The position numbers and the translations under genes were made by a program. DNA of 64,000 bases from NCBI GenBank assembly GCA_014843695.1, contig JABXNX010000023.1, positions 517,993-581,992 on the forward strand, written 5' to 3'. Source of the DNA: Archivesica marissinica. Taxonomy: Eukaryota > Mollusca > Bivalvia > Venerida > Vesicomyidae. The notes under the pieces are model-generated. The model did no database searches. It was not told where the DNA came from and saw only the letters and a list, made by a program, of their open reading frames with translations. Shown one piece after another: positions 25,001 to 37,793 of the stretch (position 1 is the first letter of the stretch; the number at the start of each line of letters is the position of its first letter).

Positions 25001-28000
25001 CTCCATGTGTTATGTATGGTAGGAACCCTGCTCCATGAGCTATGTGACGTAGGAACCCTGCTCCATGAGTTATGTGAGGTAGGAACTCTGCTCCATGAAT
25101 TATGTGAGGTAGGAACCCTGCTCCATGAGCTATGTGACGTAGGAACCCTGCTCCATGAGTTATATGAGGTAGGAACTCTGCTCCATGAGTTATGTGAGGT
25201 AGGAACCCTGCTCCATGAGTTATGTATGGTAGGAACCCTGCTCCATGAGTTATGTATGGTAGGAACCCTGCTCCATGAGTTATGTGAGGTAGGAACTCTG
25301 CTCCATGAGTTATGTATGGTAGGAACCCTGCTACATGAGTTATGTATGGTAGGAACACTGCTCCATGAGTTATGTGAGGTAGGAACCCTGCTCCATGAGT
25401 TATGTGAGGTAGGAACTCTGCTCCATGAGTTATGTGAGGTAGGAACCCTGCTCCATGAGTTATGTGAGGTAGGAACACTGCTCCATAAGTTATGTATGGT
25501 AGGAACCCTGCTCCATGAGTTATGTGAGGTAGGAACTCTGCTCCATGAGTTATGTGAGGTAGGAACCCTGGTCCATGAGTTATGTGAGGTAGGAACTCTG
25601 CTCCATGAGCTATGTGACGTAGGAACCCTGCTCCATGAGTTATGTGAGGTAGGAACTCTGCTCCATGAGTTATGTGAGGTAGGAACCCTGCTTCATGAGC
25701 TATGTGACATAGGAACCCTGCTCCATGAGTTATATGAGGTAGGAACTCTGCTCCATGAGTTATGTGAGGTAGAAACCCTGCTCCATGAGTTATGTGAGGT
25801 AGGAACGCAGCTCCATGAGTTATGTGAGGTAGGAACCCTGCTCCATGAGTTGTGTGAGGTAGGAACCCTGCTCCATGAGTTATGTATGGTAGGAACCCTG
25901 CTCCATGAGTTATGTGAGGTAGGAACCCTGCTCCATGAGTTATGTATGGTAGGAACCCTGCTCCATAAGTTATGTGAGGTAGGAACTCTGCTCCATGAGT
26001 TATGTATGGTAGGAACCCTGCTCCATAGATCTGTATGGTAGGAACCCTGCTCCATGAGTTATGTGAGGTAGGAACCCTGCTCCATGAGTTATGTATGGTA
26101 GGAAACCTGCTCCATGGGTTATGTATGGTAGGAACCCTGCTCCATGAGTTATGTAAGGTAGGAACCCTGCTCCATGAGCTATGTGATGTAGGAACCCTGC
26201 TTCATGAGTTATGTGAGGTAGGAACCCTGCTCCATGGGTTATGTGAGGTAGGAACTCTGCTCCATGAGTTATGTGAGGTAGGAACTCTGCTCCATAAGTT
26301 ATGTGAGGTAGGAACCCTGCTCCATGAGTTATGTATGGTATGAACCCTGCTCCATGGGTTATGTATGGTAGGAACACTGCTCCATGAGTTATGTATAGTA
26401 GGAACCCTGCTCCATGAGTTATGTGAGGTAGGAACCCTGCTCCATGAGTTATGTATGGTAGGAACACTGCTCCATGAGTTATGTATAGTAGGAACCCTGC
26501 TCCATGAGTTATGTGAGGTAGGAACCCTGCTCCATGAGTTATGTATGGTAGGAACCCTGCTCCATGAGTTATGTATGGTAGGAACCCTGCTCCATGAGTT
26601 ATGTATAGTAGGATCCCTGCTCCATGAGTTATATGAGGTAGGAACCCTGCTCCATGAGTTATGTATGGTAGGAACCCTGCTCCATGAGTTATGTATGGTA
26701 GGAACCCTGCTACATGAGTTATGTATAGTAGGAACCTTGCTCCATGAGTTATATGAGGTAGGAACCCTGCTCCATGAGTTATGTATGGTAGGAACCCTGC
26801 TCCATGAGTTATGTATGGTAGGAACCCTGCTCCATGAGTTATGTATGGTAGGAACCCTGTTCCATGAGTTATGTATGGTAGGAACCCTGATCCATGAGTT
26901 ATGTATGGTAGGAACCCTGTTCCATGAGTTATGTATGTAGGAACCCTGCTCCATGAGTTATGTATGGTAGGAACCCTGTTCCATGAGTTATGTATGGTAG
27001 GAACCCTGATCCATGAGTTATGTATGGTAGGAACCCTGCTCCATGAGTTATGTATGGTAGGAACCCTGCTCCATGAGTTATGTGAGGTAGGAACTCTGCT
27101 CCATGAGTTATGTGAGGTAGGAACTCTGCTCCATGAGTTATGTATGGTAGGAACCCTGCTCCATGAGTTATGTATGGTAGGAACTCTGCTCCATGAGTTA
27201 TGTATGGTAGGAACCCTGCTCCATGAGTTATGTGTGGTAGGAACCCTGCTCCATGAGTTATGTATAGTAGGAACCCTGCTCCATGAGTTATATGAGGTAG
27301 GAACCCTGCTCCATGAGTTGTGTGAGGTAGGAACACTGCTCCATGAGTTATGTGAGGTAGAAACCCTGCTCCATGAGTTATGTGAGGTAGGAACGCAGCT
27401 CCATGAGTTATGTGAGGTAGGAACCCTGCTCCATGAGTTGTGTGAGGTAGGAACCCTGCTCCATGAGTTATGTATGGTAGGAACCCTGCTCCATGAGTTA
27501 TGTGAGGTAGGAACCCTGCTCCATGGGTTATGTATGGTAGGAACCCTGCTCCATGAGTTATGTGAGGTAGGAACTCTGCTCCATGAGTTATGTATGGTAG
27601 GAACCCTGCTCCATGAGTTATGTATGGTAGGAACCCTGCTCCATGAGTTATGTGAGGTAGGAACTCTGCTCCATGAGTTATGTATGGTAGGAACCCTGCT
27701 CCATGAGTTATGTATGGTAGGAACCCTGCTCCATGAGATCTGTATGGTAGGAACCCTGCTCCATGAGTTATGTATGGTAGGAAACCTGCTCCATGTGTTA
27801 TGTATGGTAGGAACCCTGCTCCATGAGTTATGTGAGGTAGGAACCCTGCTCCATGAGCTATGTGATGTAGGAACCCTGCTTCATGAGTTATGTGAGGTAG
27901 GAACCCTGCTCCATGGGTTATGTGAGGTAGGAACTCTGCTCCATGAGTTATGTGAGGTAGGAACTCTGCTCCATAAGTTATGTGAGGTAGGAACCCTGCT

Positions 28001-31000
28001 CCATGAGTTATGTATGGTCGGAACCCTGCTCCATGAGTTATGTGAGGTAGGAACCCTGCTCCATGAGTTATGTATGGTAGGAACCCTGCTCCATGAGTTA
28101 TGTATGGTAGGAACCCTGCTCCATGAGTTATGTATAGTAGGAACACTGCTCCATGAGTTATATGAGGTAGGAACCCTGCTCCATGAGTTATGTATGGTAG
28201 GAACCCTGCTCCATGAGTTATGTATGGTAGGAACCCTGCTACATGAGTTATGTATGGTAGGAACCCTGCTCCATGAGATCTGTGAGGTAGGAACCCTGCT
28301 TCATGAGTTATGTGAGGTAGGAACCCTGCTCCATGAGTTATGTATGGTAAGAACCCTGCTCCATGTGTTATTTATCGTAGGAACCCTGCTCCATGAGTTA
28401 TGTATGGTAGGAACCCAGCTCCATGAGTTATACGAGGTAGGAACCCTGCTCCATGAGTTATGTATGGTAGGAACCCTGCTCATGGTTATGTATTGTAGGA
28501 ACCCTGCTCCATGGGTTATGTATGGTAGGAACCCTGCTCCATGGGTTATGTATGGTAGGAACTCTGCTCCATGAGTTATGTATGGTAGGATCCATGCCCC
28601 ATGAGTTATGTATGGTAGGAACTCTGCTACATGAGTTATGTATGGTAGGAACCCTGCCCCATGAGTTATGTATGGTAGTAACCCTGTTCCATGAGTTATG
28701 TATAGTAGGAACCCTGCCCCATGAGTTATGTATAGTAGGAACCCTGCCCCATGAGTTATGTATGGTAGGAACCCTGCTCCATGAGTTATGTATGGTAGGA
28801 ACCCTTCTCCATGAGTTATGTATGGTAGGAAGCCAGCTCCATGAGTTATATGAGGTAGGAACCCTGCTCCATGAGTTATGTGAGGTAGGAACCCTGCTCC
28901 ATGAGTTATATGAGGTAGGAACCCTGCTCCATGAGTTATGTGAGGTAGGAACCCTGCTCCATGGGTTATGTATGTAGGAACCCAGCTCCATGAGTTATGT
29001 ATGGTAGGAACCCTGCTCCATGAGTTATGTATGGTAGGAACCCTGCTCCATGGGTTATGTGAGGTAGGAACCCTGCTCCATGGGTTATGTGTGGTAGGAA
29101 CCCTGCTCCATGAGTTATGTATGGTAGGAACCCTGTTCCATGGGTTATGAGGTAGGAACCCTGCTCCATTTATGTGAGGTAGGAACCCTGCTCCATGGGT
29201 TATGTGAGGTAGGAACCCTGCTCCATGGGTTATGTGTGGTAGGAACCCTGCTCCATGAGTTATGTATGGTAGGAACCCTGCTCCATGGTTATGTAGGTAG
29301 GAACCCTGCTCCATGAGTTATGTATGGTAGGAACCCTGCTCCATGAGTTATGTGAGGTAGGAACCCTGCTCCATGAGTTATGTGAGGTAGGAACCCTGCT
29401 CCATGAGTTTGAGGTAGGACCCTGCCCATGGTTATGTGAGGTAGGAACCCTGCTCCATGAGTTATGTGTGGTAGGAACCCTGCTCCATGAGTTATGTGAG
29501 GTAGGAACCCTGCTCCATGGGTTATGTATGGTAGGAACCCTGCTCCATGAGTTATGTATGGTAGGAACCCTGCTCCATGAGTTATGTGTGGTAGGAACCC
29601 TGCTCCATGGGTTATGTGAGTTAGGAACCCTGCTCCATGGGTTATGTGAGGTAGGAACCCTGCTCCATGAGTTATGTGAGGTAGGAACCCTGCTCCATGA
29701 GTTATGTATGGTAGAAACTCTGCTCCATGGGTTATGCATGGTAGGAACTCTGCTCCATGAGATATGTATAGTAGGAACCCTGCTCCATGAGTTATGTGAG
29801 GTAGGAACCCTGCTCCATGAGTTATGTGAGGTAGGAACTCTACTCCATGAGTTATGTATGGTAGGAACTCTGCTCCATGAGTTATGTATGGTAGGAACCC
29901 TGCTCCATGAGTTATGTATGGTAGGAACACTGCTCCATGAGTTATGTATGGTAGGAACACTGCTCCATGAGTTATGTATGGTAGGAACCCTGCTCCATGA
30001 GATATGTATGGTAGGAACACTGCTCCATGAGTTATGTATGGTAGGAACACTGCTCCATGGGTTATGTGAGGTAGGAACCCTGCTCCATGAGTTATGTATG
30101 GTAGGAACACTGCTCCATGAGTTATGTATGGTAGGAACCCTGCTCCATGAGTTATGTGAGGTAGGAACTCTGCTCCATGAGTTATGTGAGGTAGGAACCC
30201 TGCTCCATGGGTTATGTATGGTAGGAACTCTGCTCCGTGAGTTATGTATGATAGGAACCCTGCCCCATGAGTTATGTATGGTAGGAACCCTGTTCCATGA
30301 GTTATGTATAGTAGGAACCCTGCCCCATGAGTTATGTATAGTAGGAACCCTGCCCCATGAGTTATGTATGGTAGGAACCCTGCTCCATGAGTTATGTATG
30401 GTAGGAACCCTGCTCCATGAGTTATGTATGGTAGGAACTCTGCTCCATGAGTTATGTATGGTAGGAAGCCAGCTCCATGAGTTATATGAGGTAGGAACCC
30501 TGCTCCATGAGTTATGTGAGGTAGGAACCCTGCTCCATGAGTTATATGAGGTAGGAACCCTGCTCCATGAGTTATGTGAGGTAGGAACCCTGCTCCATGG
30601 GTTATGTATGTAGGAACCCAGCTCCATGAGTTATGTATGGTAGGAACCCTGCTCCATGAGTTATGTATGGTAGGAACCCTGCTCCATGGGTTATGTGAGG
30701 TAGGAACCCTGCTCCATGGGTTATGTGTGGTAGGAACCCTGCTCCATGAGTTATGTATGGTAGGAACCCTGTTCCATGGGTTATGTGAGGTAGGAACCCT
30801 GCTCCATGGGTTATGTGAGGTAGGAACCCTGCTCCATGGGTTATGTGTGGTAGGAACCCTGCTCCATGAGTTATGTATGGTAGGAACCCTGCTCCATGAG
30901 TTATGTGAGGTAGGAACCCTGCTCCATGGGTTATGTATGGTAGGAACCCTGCTCCATGAGTTATGTGAGGTAGGAACCCTGCTCCATGAGTTATGTGAGG

Positions 31001-33434
31001 TAGGAACCCTGCTCCATGGGTTATGTGAGGTAGGAACCCTGCTCCATGAGTTATGTGAGGTAGGAACCCTGCTCCATGAGTTATGTATGGTAGAAACTCT
31101 GCTCCATGGGTTATGCATGGTAGGAACTCTGCTCCATGAGTTATGTATGGTAGGAACCCTGCTCCATGAGTTATGTGAGGTAGGAACCCTGCTCCATGAG
31201 TTATGTATGGTAGGAACACTGCTCCATGAGTTATGTGAGGTAGGAACACTGCTCCATGAGTTATGTGAGGTAGGAACCCTGCTCCATGAGTTATGTATGG
31301 TAGGAACACTGCTCCATGAGTTATGTATGGTAGGAACCCTGCTCCATGAGTTATGTATGGTAGGAACACTGCTCCATGAGTTATGTATGGTAGGAACACT
31401 GCTCCATGAGTTATGTGAGGTAGGAACCCTGCTCCATGAGTTATGTATGGTAGGAACACTGCTCCATGAGTTATGTATGGTAGGAACCCTGCTCCATGAG
31501 TTATGTATAGTAGGAACCCTGCTACATGAGTTATGTATGGTAGGAACCCTGCTCCATGAGATATGTGAGGTAGGAACCCTGCTTCATGAGTTATGTGAGG
31601 TAGGAACCCTGCTCCATGAGCTATGTGATGTAGGAACCCTGCTCCATGAGTTATATATGGTAGGAACCCTGCTCCATGAGATCTGTGAGGTAGGAACCCT
31701 GCTTCATGAGTTATGTGTGGTAGGAACCCTGCTACATGAGTTATATATGGTAGGAACCCTGCTCCATGAGATCTGTGAGGTAGGAACCCTGCTTCATGAG
31801 TTATGTGTGGTAGGAACCCTGCTCCATGAGTTATGTGAGGTAGGAACCCTGCTCCATGAGTTATGTATGGTAGGAACCCTGCTCCATGTGTTATTTATGG
31901 TAGGAACCCTGCTCCATGAGTTATGTATGGTAGGAACCCAGCTCCATGAGTTATACGAGGTAGGAACCCTGCTCCATGAGTTATGTATGGTAGGAACCCT
32001 GCTCCATGGGTTATGTATGGTAGGAACTCTGCTCCATGAGTTATGTGTGGTAGGAACTCTGCTCCATGAGTTATATGAGGTAGGAACTCTGCTCCATGAG
32101 TTATGTATGGTAGGATCCCTGCCCCATGAGTTATGTATGGTAGGAACTCTGCTCCATGAGTTATGTATGGTAGGAACCCTGCCCCATGAGTTATGTATGG
32201 TAGGAACCCTGTTCCATGAGTTATGTATAGTAGGAACCCTGCCCCATGAGTTATGTATAGTAGGAACCCTGCCCCATGAGTTATGTATGGTAGGAACCCT
32301 GCTCCATGAGTTATGTATGGTAGGAACCCTGCTCCATGAGTTATGTATGGTAGGAACTCTGCTCCATGAGTTATGTATGGTAGGAAGCCAGCTCCATGAG
32401 TTATATGAGGTAGGAACCCTGCTCCATGAGTTATGTGAGGTAGGAACCCTGCTCCATGAGTTATATGAGGTAGGAACCCTGCTCCATGAGTTATGTGACG
32501 TAGGAACCCTGCTCCATGGGTTATGTATGTAGGAACCCAGCTTCATGAGTTATGTATGGTAGGAACCCTGCTCCATGAGTTATGTATGGTAGGAACCCTG
32601 ATCCATGGGTTATGTGAGGTAAGAACCCTGCTCCATGGGTTATGTGTGGTAGGAACCCTGCTCCATGAGTTATGTATGATAGGAACCCTGCTCCATGGGT
32701 TATGTGAGGTAGGAACCCTGCTCCATGGGTTATGTGAGGTAGGAACCCTGCTCCATGGGTTATGTATGGTAGGAACCCTGCTCCATGAGTTATGTGAGGT
32801 AGGAACCCTGCTCCATGAGTTATGTGAGGTAGGAACCCTGCTACATGAGGTATGTGAGGTAGGAACCCTGCTCCATGAGTTATGTGTGGTAGGAACCCTG
32901 CTCCATGAGTTATGTGAGGTAGGAACCCTGCTCCATGGGTTATGTATGGTAGGAACCCTGCTCCATGAGTTATGTATGGTAGGAACCCTGCTCCATGAGT
33001 TAGGTGTGGTAGGAACCCTGCTCCATGGGTTATGTGAGGTAGGAACCCTGCTCCATGGGTTATGTATGGTAGGAACCCTGCTCCATGAGTTATGTATGGT
33101 AGAAACTCTGCTCCATGGGTTATGCATGGTAGGAACTCTGCTCCATGAGTTATGTATGGTAGGAACCCTGCTCCATGAGTTATGTGAGGTAGGAACCCTG
33201 CTCCATGAGTTATGTATGGTAGGAACACTGCTCCATGAGTTATGTGAGGTAGGAACCCTGCTCCATGAGTTATGTATGGTAGGAACACTGCTCCATGAGT
33301 TATGTGAGGTAGGAACACTGCTCCATGAGTTATGTATGGTAGGAACACTGCTCCATGAGTTATGTGAGGTAGGAACACTGCTCCATGAGTTATGTGAGGT
33401 AGGAACCCTGCTCCATGAGTTATGTGAGGTAGGA
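19070..33434 (+). repeat. Giant 30-bp array, about 480 copies (14.4 kb)
   Basis: The unit contains GGAACCCTGCTCCATGAGTT and ATGTATGGTA, with ATGTGAGGTA as the main alternative. The array starts about 85 bp after exon C's donor. Spacing is a strict 30 bp over kilobases with rare single-base slips (for example near 23626, 26030 and 26937) and a messier stretch between about 28480 and 29420. Multi-kilobase higher-order duplications are visible. Because 30 is a multiple of 3 and few units carry stops, open frames of up to about 1,580 codons appear on both strands. Their translations are pure ten-residue repeats and I do not call them genes. Confidence 0.98.
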
Positions 33435-33565
33435 CATGGACAACCTACATAATTAACTTGAACTTCAATCTATGTTAATGATCGTTACTACTGGACATAT
33501 ATATTACATTAGGAACTGGAATAGTTGGCTTAATTGACCATACACCTTAAGCCCACAGACACCTT
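33435..33565 (+). other. Short non-repetitive intron segment
   Basis: This is about 130 bp of AT-rich single-copy sequence between two arrays. I see nothing recognisable in it. Confidence 0.6.
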
Positions 33566-33785
33566 TGTATGCCACCACTATGTGTATGCCACCACTATGT
33601 GTATGCCACCACTATGTGTATGCCACCACTATGTGTATGTCACCACTATGTTGTATGCCACCACTATGTGTATGCCACCACTATGTGTATGCCACCACTA
33701 TGTGTAGGCCACCACTATGTGTATGCCACCACTATGTGTAGGCTACCACTATGTGTAGGCTACCACTATGTGTAGGCTACTCTGC
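33566..33785 (+). repeat. 17-bp repeat, about 13 copies
   Basis: The unit is GCCACCACTATGTGTAT; the last copies change to GGCTACCACTATGTGTA. Confidence 0.93.
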
Positions 33786-33814
33786 TCTACTACGCTAATT
33801 ACCCGTATGAACTA

Positions 33815-35332
33815 GCCTGCACACCAGTACTAACCACTGCAACTATCCTGCACACCAGTACAAACCACTGGAACTATCCTGCACACCAGTACAAACCACT
33901 GGAACTATCCTGCACACCAGTACAAACCACTGGAACTATCCTGCACACTAGTACAAACCACTGGAACTATCCTGCACACCAGTACAAACCACTGGAACTA
34001 TCCTGCACACTAGTACAAACCACTGGAACTATCCTGCACACCAGTACAAACCACTGGAACTATCCTGCACACTAGTACAAACCACTGGAACTATCCTGCA
34101 CACCAGTACAAACCACTGGAACTATCCTGCACACTAGTACAAACCACTGGAACTATCCTGCACACCAGTACAAACCACTGGAACTATCCTGCACACTAGT
34201 ACAAACCACTGGAACTATCCTGCACACCAGTACAAACCACTGGAACTATCCTGCACACTAGTACAAACCACTGGAACTATCCTGCACACCAGTACAAACC
34301 ACTGGAACTATCCTGCACACTAGTACAAACCACTGGAACTATCCTGCACACCAGTACAAACCACTGGAACTATCCTGCACACTAGTACAAACCACTGGAA
34401 CTATCCTGCACACCAGTACAAACCACTGGAACTATCCTGCACACTAGTACAAACCACTGGAACTATCCTGCACACCAGTACAAACCACTGGAACTATCCT
34501 GCACACTAGTACAAACCACTGGAACTATCCTGCACACTAGTACAAACCACTGGAACTATCCTGCACACCAGTACAAACCACTAGAACTATCCTGCACACT
34601 AGTACAAACCACTGGAACTATCCTGCACACCAGTACAAACCACTGGAACTATCCTGCACACTAGTACAAACCACTGGAACTATCCTGCACACCAGTACAA
34701 ACCACTGGAACTATCCTGCACACCAGTACAAACCACTGGAACTATCCTGCACACTAGTATAAACCACTGGAACTATCCTGCACACCAGTACAAACCACTG
34801 GAACTATCCTGCACACTAGTACAAACCACTGGAACTATCCTGCACACCAGTACAAACCACTGCAACTATCCTGCACACTAGTATAAACCACTGGAACTAT
34901 CCTGCACACCAGTACAAACCACTGCAACTATCCTGCACACTAGTACAAACCACTGGAACTATCCTGCACACCAGTACAAACCACTGGAACTATCCTGCAC
35001 ACCAGTACAAACCACTGGAACTATCCTGCACACCAGTACAAACCACTGGAACTATCCTGCACACCAGTACAAACCACTGGAACTATCCTGCACACCAGTA
35101 CAAACCACTGGAACTATCCTGCACACCAGTACAAACCACTGCAACTATCCTGCACACCAGTACAAACCACTGCAACTATCCTGCACACCAGTACAAACCA
35201 CTGGAACTATCCTGCACACCAGTACAAACCACTGGAACTATCCTGCACACCAGTACAAACCACTGGAACTATCCTGCACACCAGTACAAACCACTGGAAC
35301 TATCCTGCACACTAGTACAAACCACTGCAACT
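33815..35332 (+). repeat. 31-bp array, about 49 copies, partly organised as 62-bp dimers
   Basis: The unit contains GCACACCAGTACAAACCACT and GGAACTATCCT. From about 33930 to 34930 units with CACACCAGT and CACACTAGT mostly alternate, giving a 62-bp dimer. The later part is nearly uniform CCAGT. It lies before exon D. Confidence 0.96.
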
Positions 35333-35590
35333 CGAGTCGGTCACACATCCGTACACGTAGTAAATAGTCGCTGATAAACAAACAGTTTCATGCAAATAAT
35401 TAACACAATATTCTTAACAAAGTATAAACAAAAACTACCTGCATATGTCAGATATGTATTGCAAGCTGTCAATGTCATGCCACGACCAATTGGAATCCTT
35501 CCATGTGTGATGACTCTATTAAACAGAATACAGGCAAATTAAAGTTATGTGATAAAATGTATTAACATAATTTGTATATTTTCTTTATAG
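35333..35590 (+). other. Non-repetitive 3' end of the intron before exon D
   Basis: This is AT-rich single-copy intron sequence ending in TATATTTTCTTTATAG, the acceptor of exon D. No other feature was seen. Confidence 0.7.
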
Positions 35591-35758
35591 TCTGTGACAG
35601 TGGGTATAAAGAAAGCCACAACAGCTGAAGATATATTGCATTACGTGTGCAATAAACGACTGTTAAATGCACAGGATCACTATGTACGTGTGAGATTACA
35701 AGGGGCTGCAGATGACACCTATCAATACCCAAATAAAACGGAAAATATCAGGAACCTT
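35591..35758 (+). CDS. sif/TIAM: TIAM/sif exon D: Ras-binding domain (RBD)
   Basis: This 168-nt exon (56 codons, phase 0 to 0) lies between TTCTTTATAG|TCTGTG and AACCTT|GTAAAT. It encodes SVTVGIKKATTAEDILHYVC, then HYVRVRLQGAADDTYQY. The pattern VTVGIK, an ED-I-L helix and HY-x-L/V-R-L is that of the TIAM RBD, a ubiquitin-like fold that binds activated Ras. The donor is the weakest of the gene (CTT before GTAAAT), but two things support it. It gives a phase-0 join to exon E, and a tandem array of 32-bp units begins exactly there, as at other donors of this gene. Without this donor the frame stops at 35809 inside the array. Confidence 0.85.
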
Positions 35759-36135
35759 GTAAATACATCATTATTGGACATCTACTTGGGAAATTATCAT
35801 TGTTATTAGACATCTACTTGGGAAATTATCATTGTTATTAGACATCTACTTGGGAAATTATCATTGTTATTAGACATCTACTTGGGAAATTATCATTGTT
35901 ATTAGACATCTACTTGGGAAATTATCATTGTTATTAGACATCTACTTGGGAAATTATCATTGTTATTAGACATCTACTTGGGAAATTATCATTGTTATTA
36001 GACATCTATTGGGGAAATTATCATTGTTATTAGACATCTACTTGGGAAATTATCATTGTTATTAGACATCTACTTGGGAAATTATAATTGTTATTAGACA
36101 TCTACTTGGGAAATTATCATTGTTATTAGACATCT
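35759..36135 (+). repeat. 32-bp repeat, about 12 copies, starting at exon D's donor
   Basis: The first, slightly shorter unit is the donor itself: CTT|GTAAAT, then CATCATTATTGGACATCTAC. Later units read CTTGGGAAATTATCATTG then TTATTAGACATCTA. The donor GT thus corresponds to GG in the copies. Confidence 0.88.
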
Positions 36136-37250
36136 ACTCCATTTCTTCTGCCTCGACGATGGAACTTTGACCCCCATTTCTTCTGCCTCGACAATGGAAC
36201 TTTGACCCCCATTTCTTCTGCCTCGACAATGGAACTTTGACCCCCATTTCTTCTGCCTCGACAATGGAACTTTGACCCCCATTTCTTCTGCCTCGACAAT
36301 GGAACTTTGACCCCCATTTCTTCTGCATTGACAATGGAACTTTGACCCCCATTTCTTCTGCATTGACAATATAACTTTGACCCCCATTTCTTCTGCATTG
36401 ACAATGGAACTTTGACCCCCATTTCTTCTGCCTTGACAATGTAAGTTTGACCCCCATTTATTCTGCTTTGACAATGGAACTATGATCACCATTTCTTCTG
36501 CCTTGACAATGGAACTTTGACCCCCATTTATTCTGCCTTGACAATGGAACGTTGACCCCCATTTCTTCTGCCTCGACAATGGAACTTTGACCCCCATTTA
36601 TTCTGCCTTGACAATGTAAGTTTGACCCCCATCTCTTCTGCCTTGACAATGTAAGTTTGACCCCCATTTATTCTGCCTTGACAATGGAAGTTTGACCCCC
36701 ATTTCTTCTGCCTTGACAATGGAACTTTGACCCCCATCTCTTCTGCCTCGACAATGTAAGTTTGACCCCCATTTATTCTGCTTTGACAATGGAACTATGA
36801 TCACCATTTCTTCTGCCTTGACAATGGAACTTTGACCCCCATTTATTCTGCCTTGACAATGGAACGTTGACCCCCATTTATTCTGCCTTGACAATGTAAG
36901 TTTGATCCCCATCTCTTCTGCCTTGACAATGTAAGTTTGATCCCCATCTCTTCTGCCTTGACAATGTAAGTTTGACCCCCATTTCTTCTGCCTCGACAAT
37001 GTAAGTTTGACCCCCATTTCTTCTGCCTTGACAATGGAACTTTGACCCCCATTTCTTCTGCCTTGACAATGTAAGTTTGACCCCCATTTATTCTGGCTTG
37101 ACAATGGAACTTTGACCCCCATTTCTTCTGCCTCGACAATGTAAGTTTGACCCCCATCTCTTCTGCCTTGACAATGTAAGTTTGACCCCCATTTCTTCTG
37201 CCTTGACAATGTAAGTTTGATCCCCATTTCTTCTGCCTTGACAATGAAAC
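36130..37250 (+). repeat. 35-bp array, about 32 copies
   Basis: The unit contains CCCCCATTTCTTCTGCC and TTGACAATGGAACTTTGA. Degenerate copies continue to about 37345 and one lies near 37535. On the - strand all three frames of most units are open, so overlapping frames up to 234 codons arise with a 35-residue period (for example KKWGSKFHC). These are repeat artefacts. Confidence 0.95.
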
Positions 37251-37345
37251 CTAGACTAGACCCCAATTTCTTTTCTGTTATCAATGGAACTTTGGCCCAC
37301 ATTTCTTCTGCTATAACAATGGAACTTGGGGCCCCATTTCTTATA

Positions 37346-37612
37346 TTGTGATAAATGGATCATTTCCTTAGTCCCCCCCATATAAATCCGGGAATGACAT
37401 AATCACTACATCACATTCAAGGTAATTACCCAAACCCTAAAACTAATCCTAACCCTAGACAGGGACATTGTGTCCACTTGTGTAATCAAATATGGAGGGC
37501 TTATGTCCGTATCCTGACTTCTCTATTATGACATCTTTGACCAACATTTCTTCTGCTATCACAAATATTCTCTATGTTTTACGTATATAATTGTGTCCTA
37601 TTTATTTTTCAG
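37346..37612 (+). other. Mostly non-repetitive 3' end of the intron before exon E
   Basis: The segment includes a short telomere-like run near 37430-37458 (CCCTAA and AACCCTA words) and one stray copy of the upstream 35-bp unit. It ends CCTATTTATTTTTCAG, the acceptor of exon E. Confidence 0.65.
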
Positions 37613-37793
37613 AAGTGTGAATTGGTGGATGTCTGTCAGAAACACGTGTATCAGGTGGAACTAAGTAAGGGTGCGGAGTATCGAGACTACGGACTTAAAA
37701 TAGAAGCTGAGCTTGCCGACGACTGTGATAGAGATGATGAACTACGGATATATGTCGCTGATGTCAGATCTGATAGCCTGGCTGACATCAAAG
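37613..37793 (+). CDS. sif/TIAM: TIAM/sif exon E: RBD-PDZ linker and first half of PDZ
   Basis: This 181-nt exon follows TTTATTTTTCAG and ends ATCAAAG|GTACAG in phase 1. It encodes CELVDVCQKHVYQVELSKG, then YRDYGLKIEA, an acidic stretch DDCDRDDE, and LRIYVADVRSDSLADIK. This is the N-terminal half of a PDZ domain: the VYQVEL beta strand, a DYGLKI carboxylate-binding loop in place of GLGF, and the I-Y-V-A-D-V strand followed by SLAD. Vertebrate TIAM has the same arrangement, and its PDZ binds C-termini of syndecan-type and cell-adhesion receptors. The acidic insert between the second and third strands looks longer and more charged than I recall for the vertebrate protein. Confidence 0.92.

Noticed and set aside
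18839..33378. Very long open frames on both strands of the 30-bp array (up to about 1,580 codons)
   Set aside because: The period is a multiple of 3 and the unit is stop-poor, so open frames are automatic. Translations are pure ten-residue repeats, the longest runs antisense through exon C, and no start or signal context supports a gene.
33815..35332. CRISPR-like array
   Set aside because: Units are contiguous without unique spacers, and the context is an animal gene intron.
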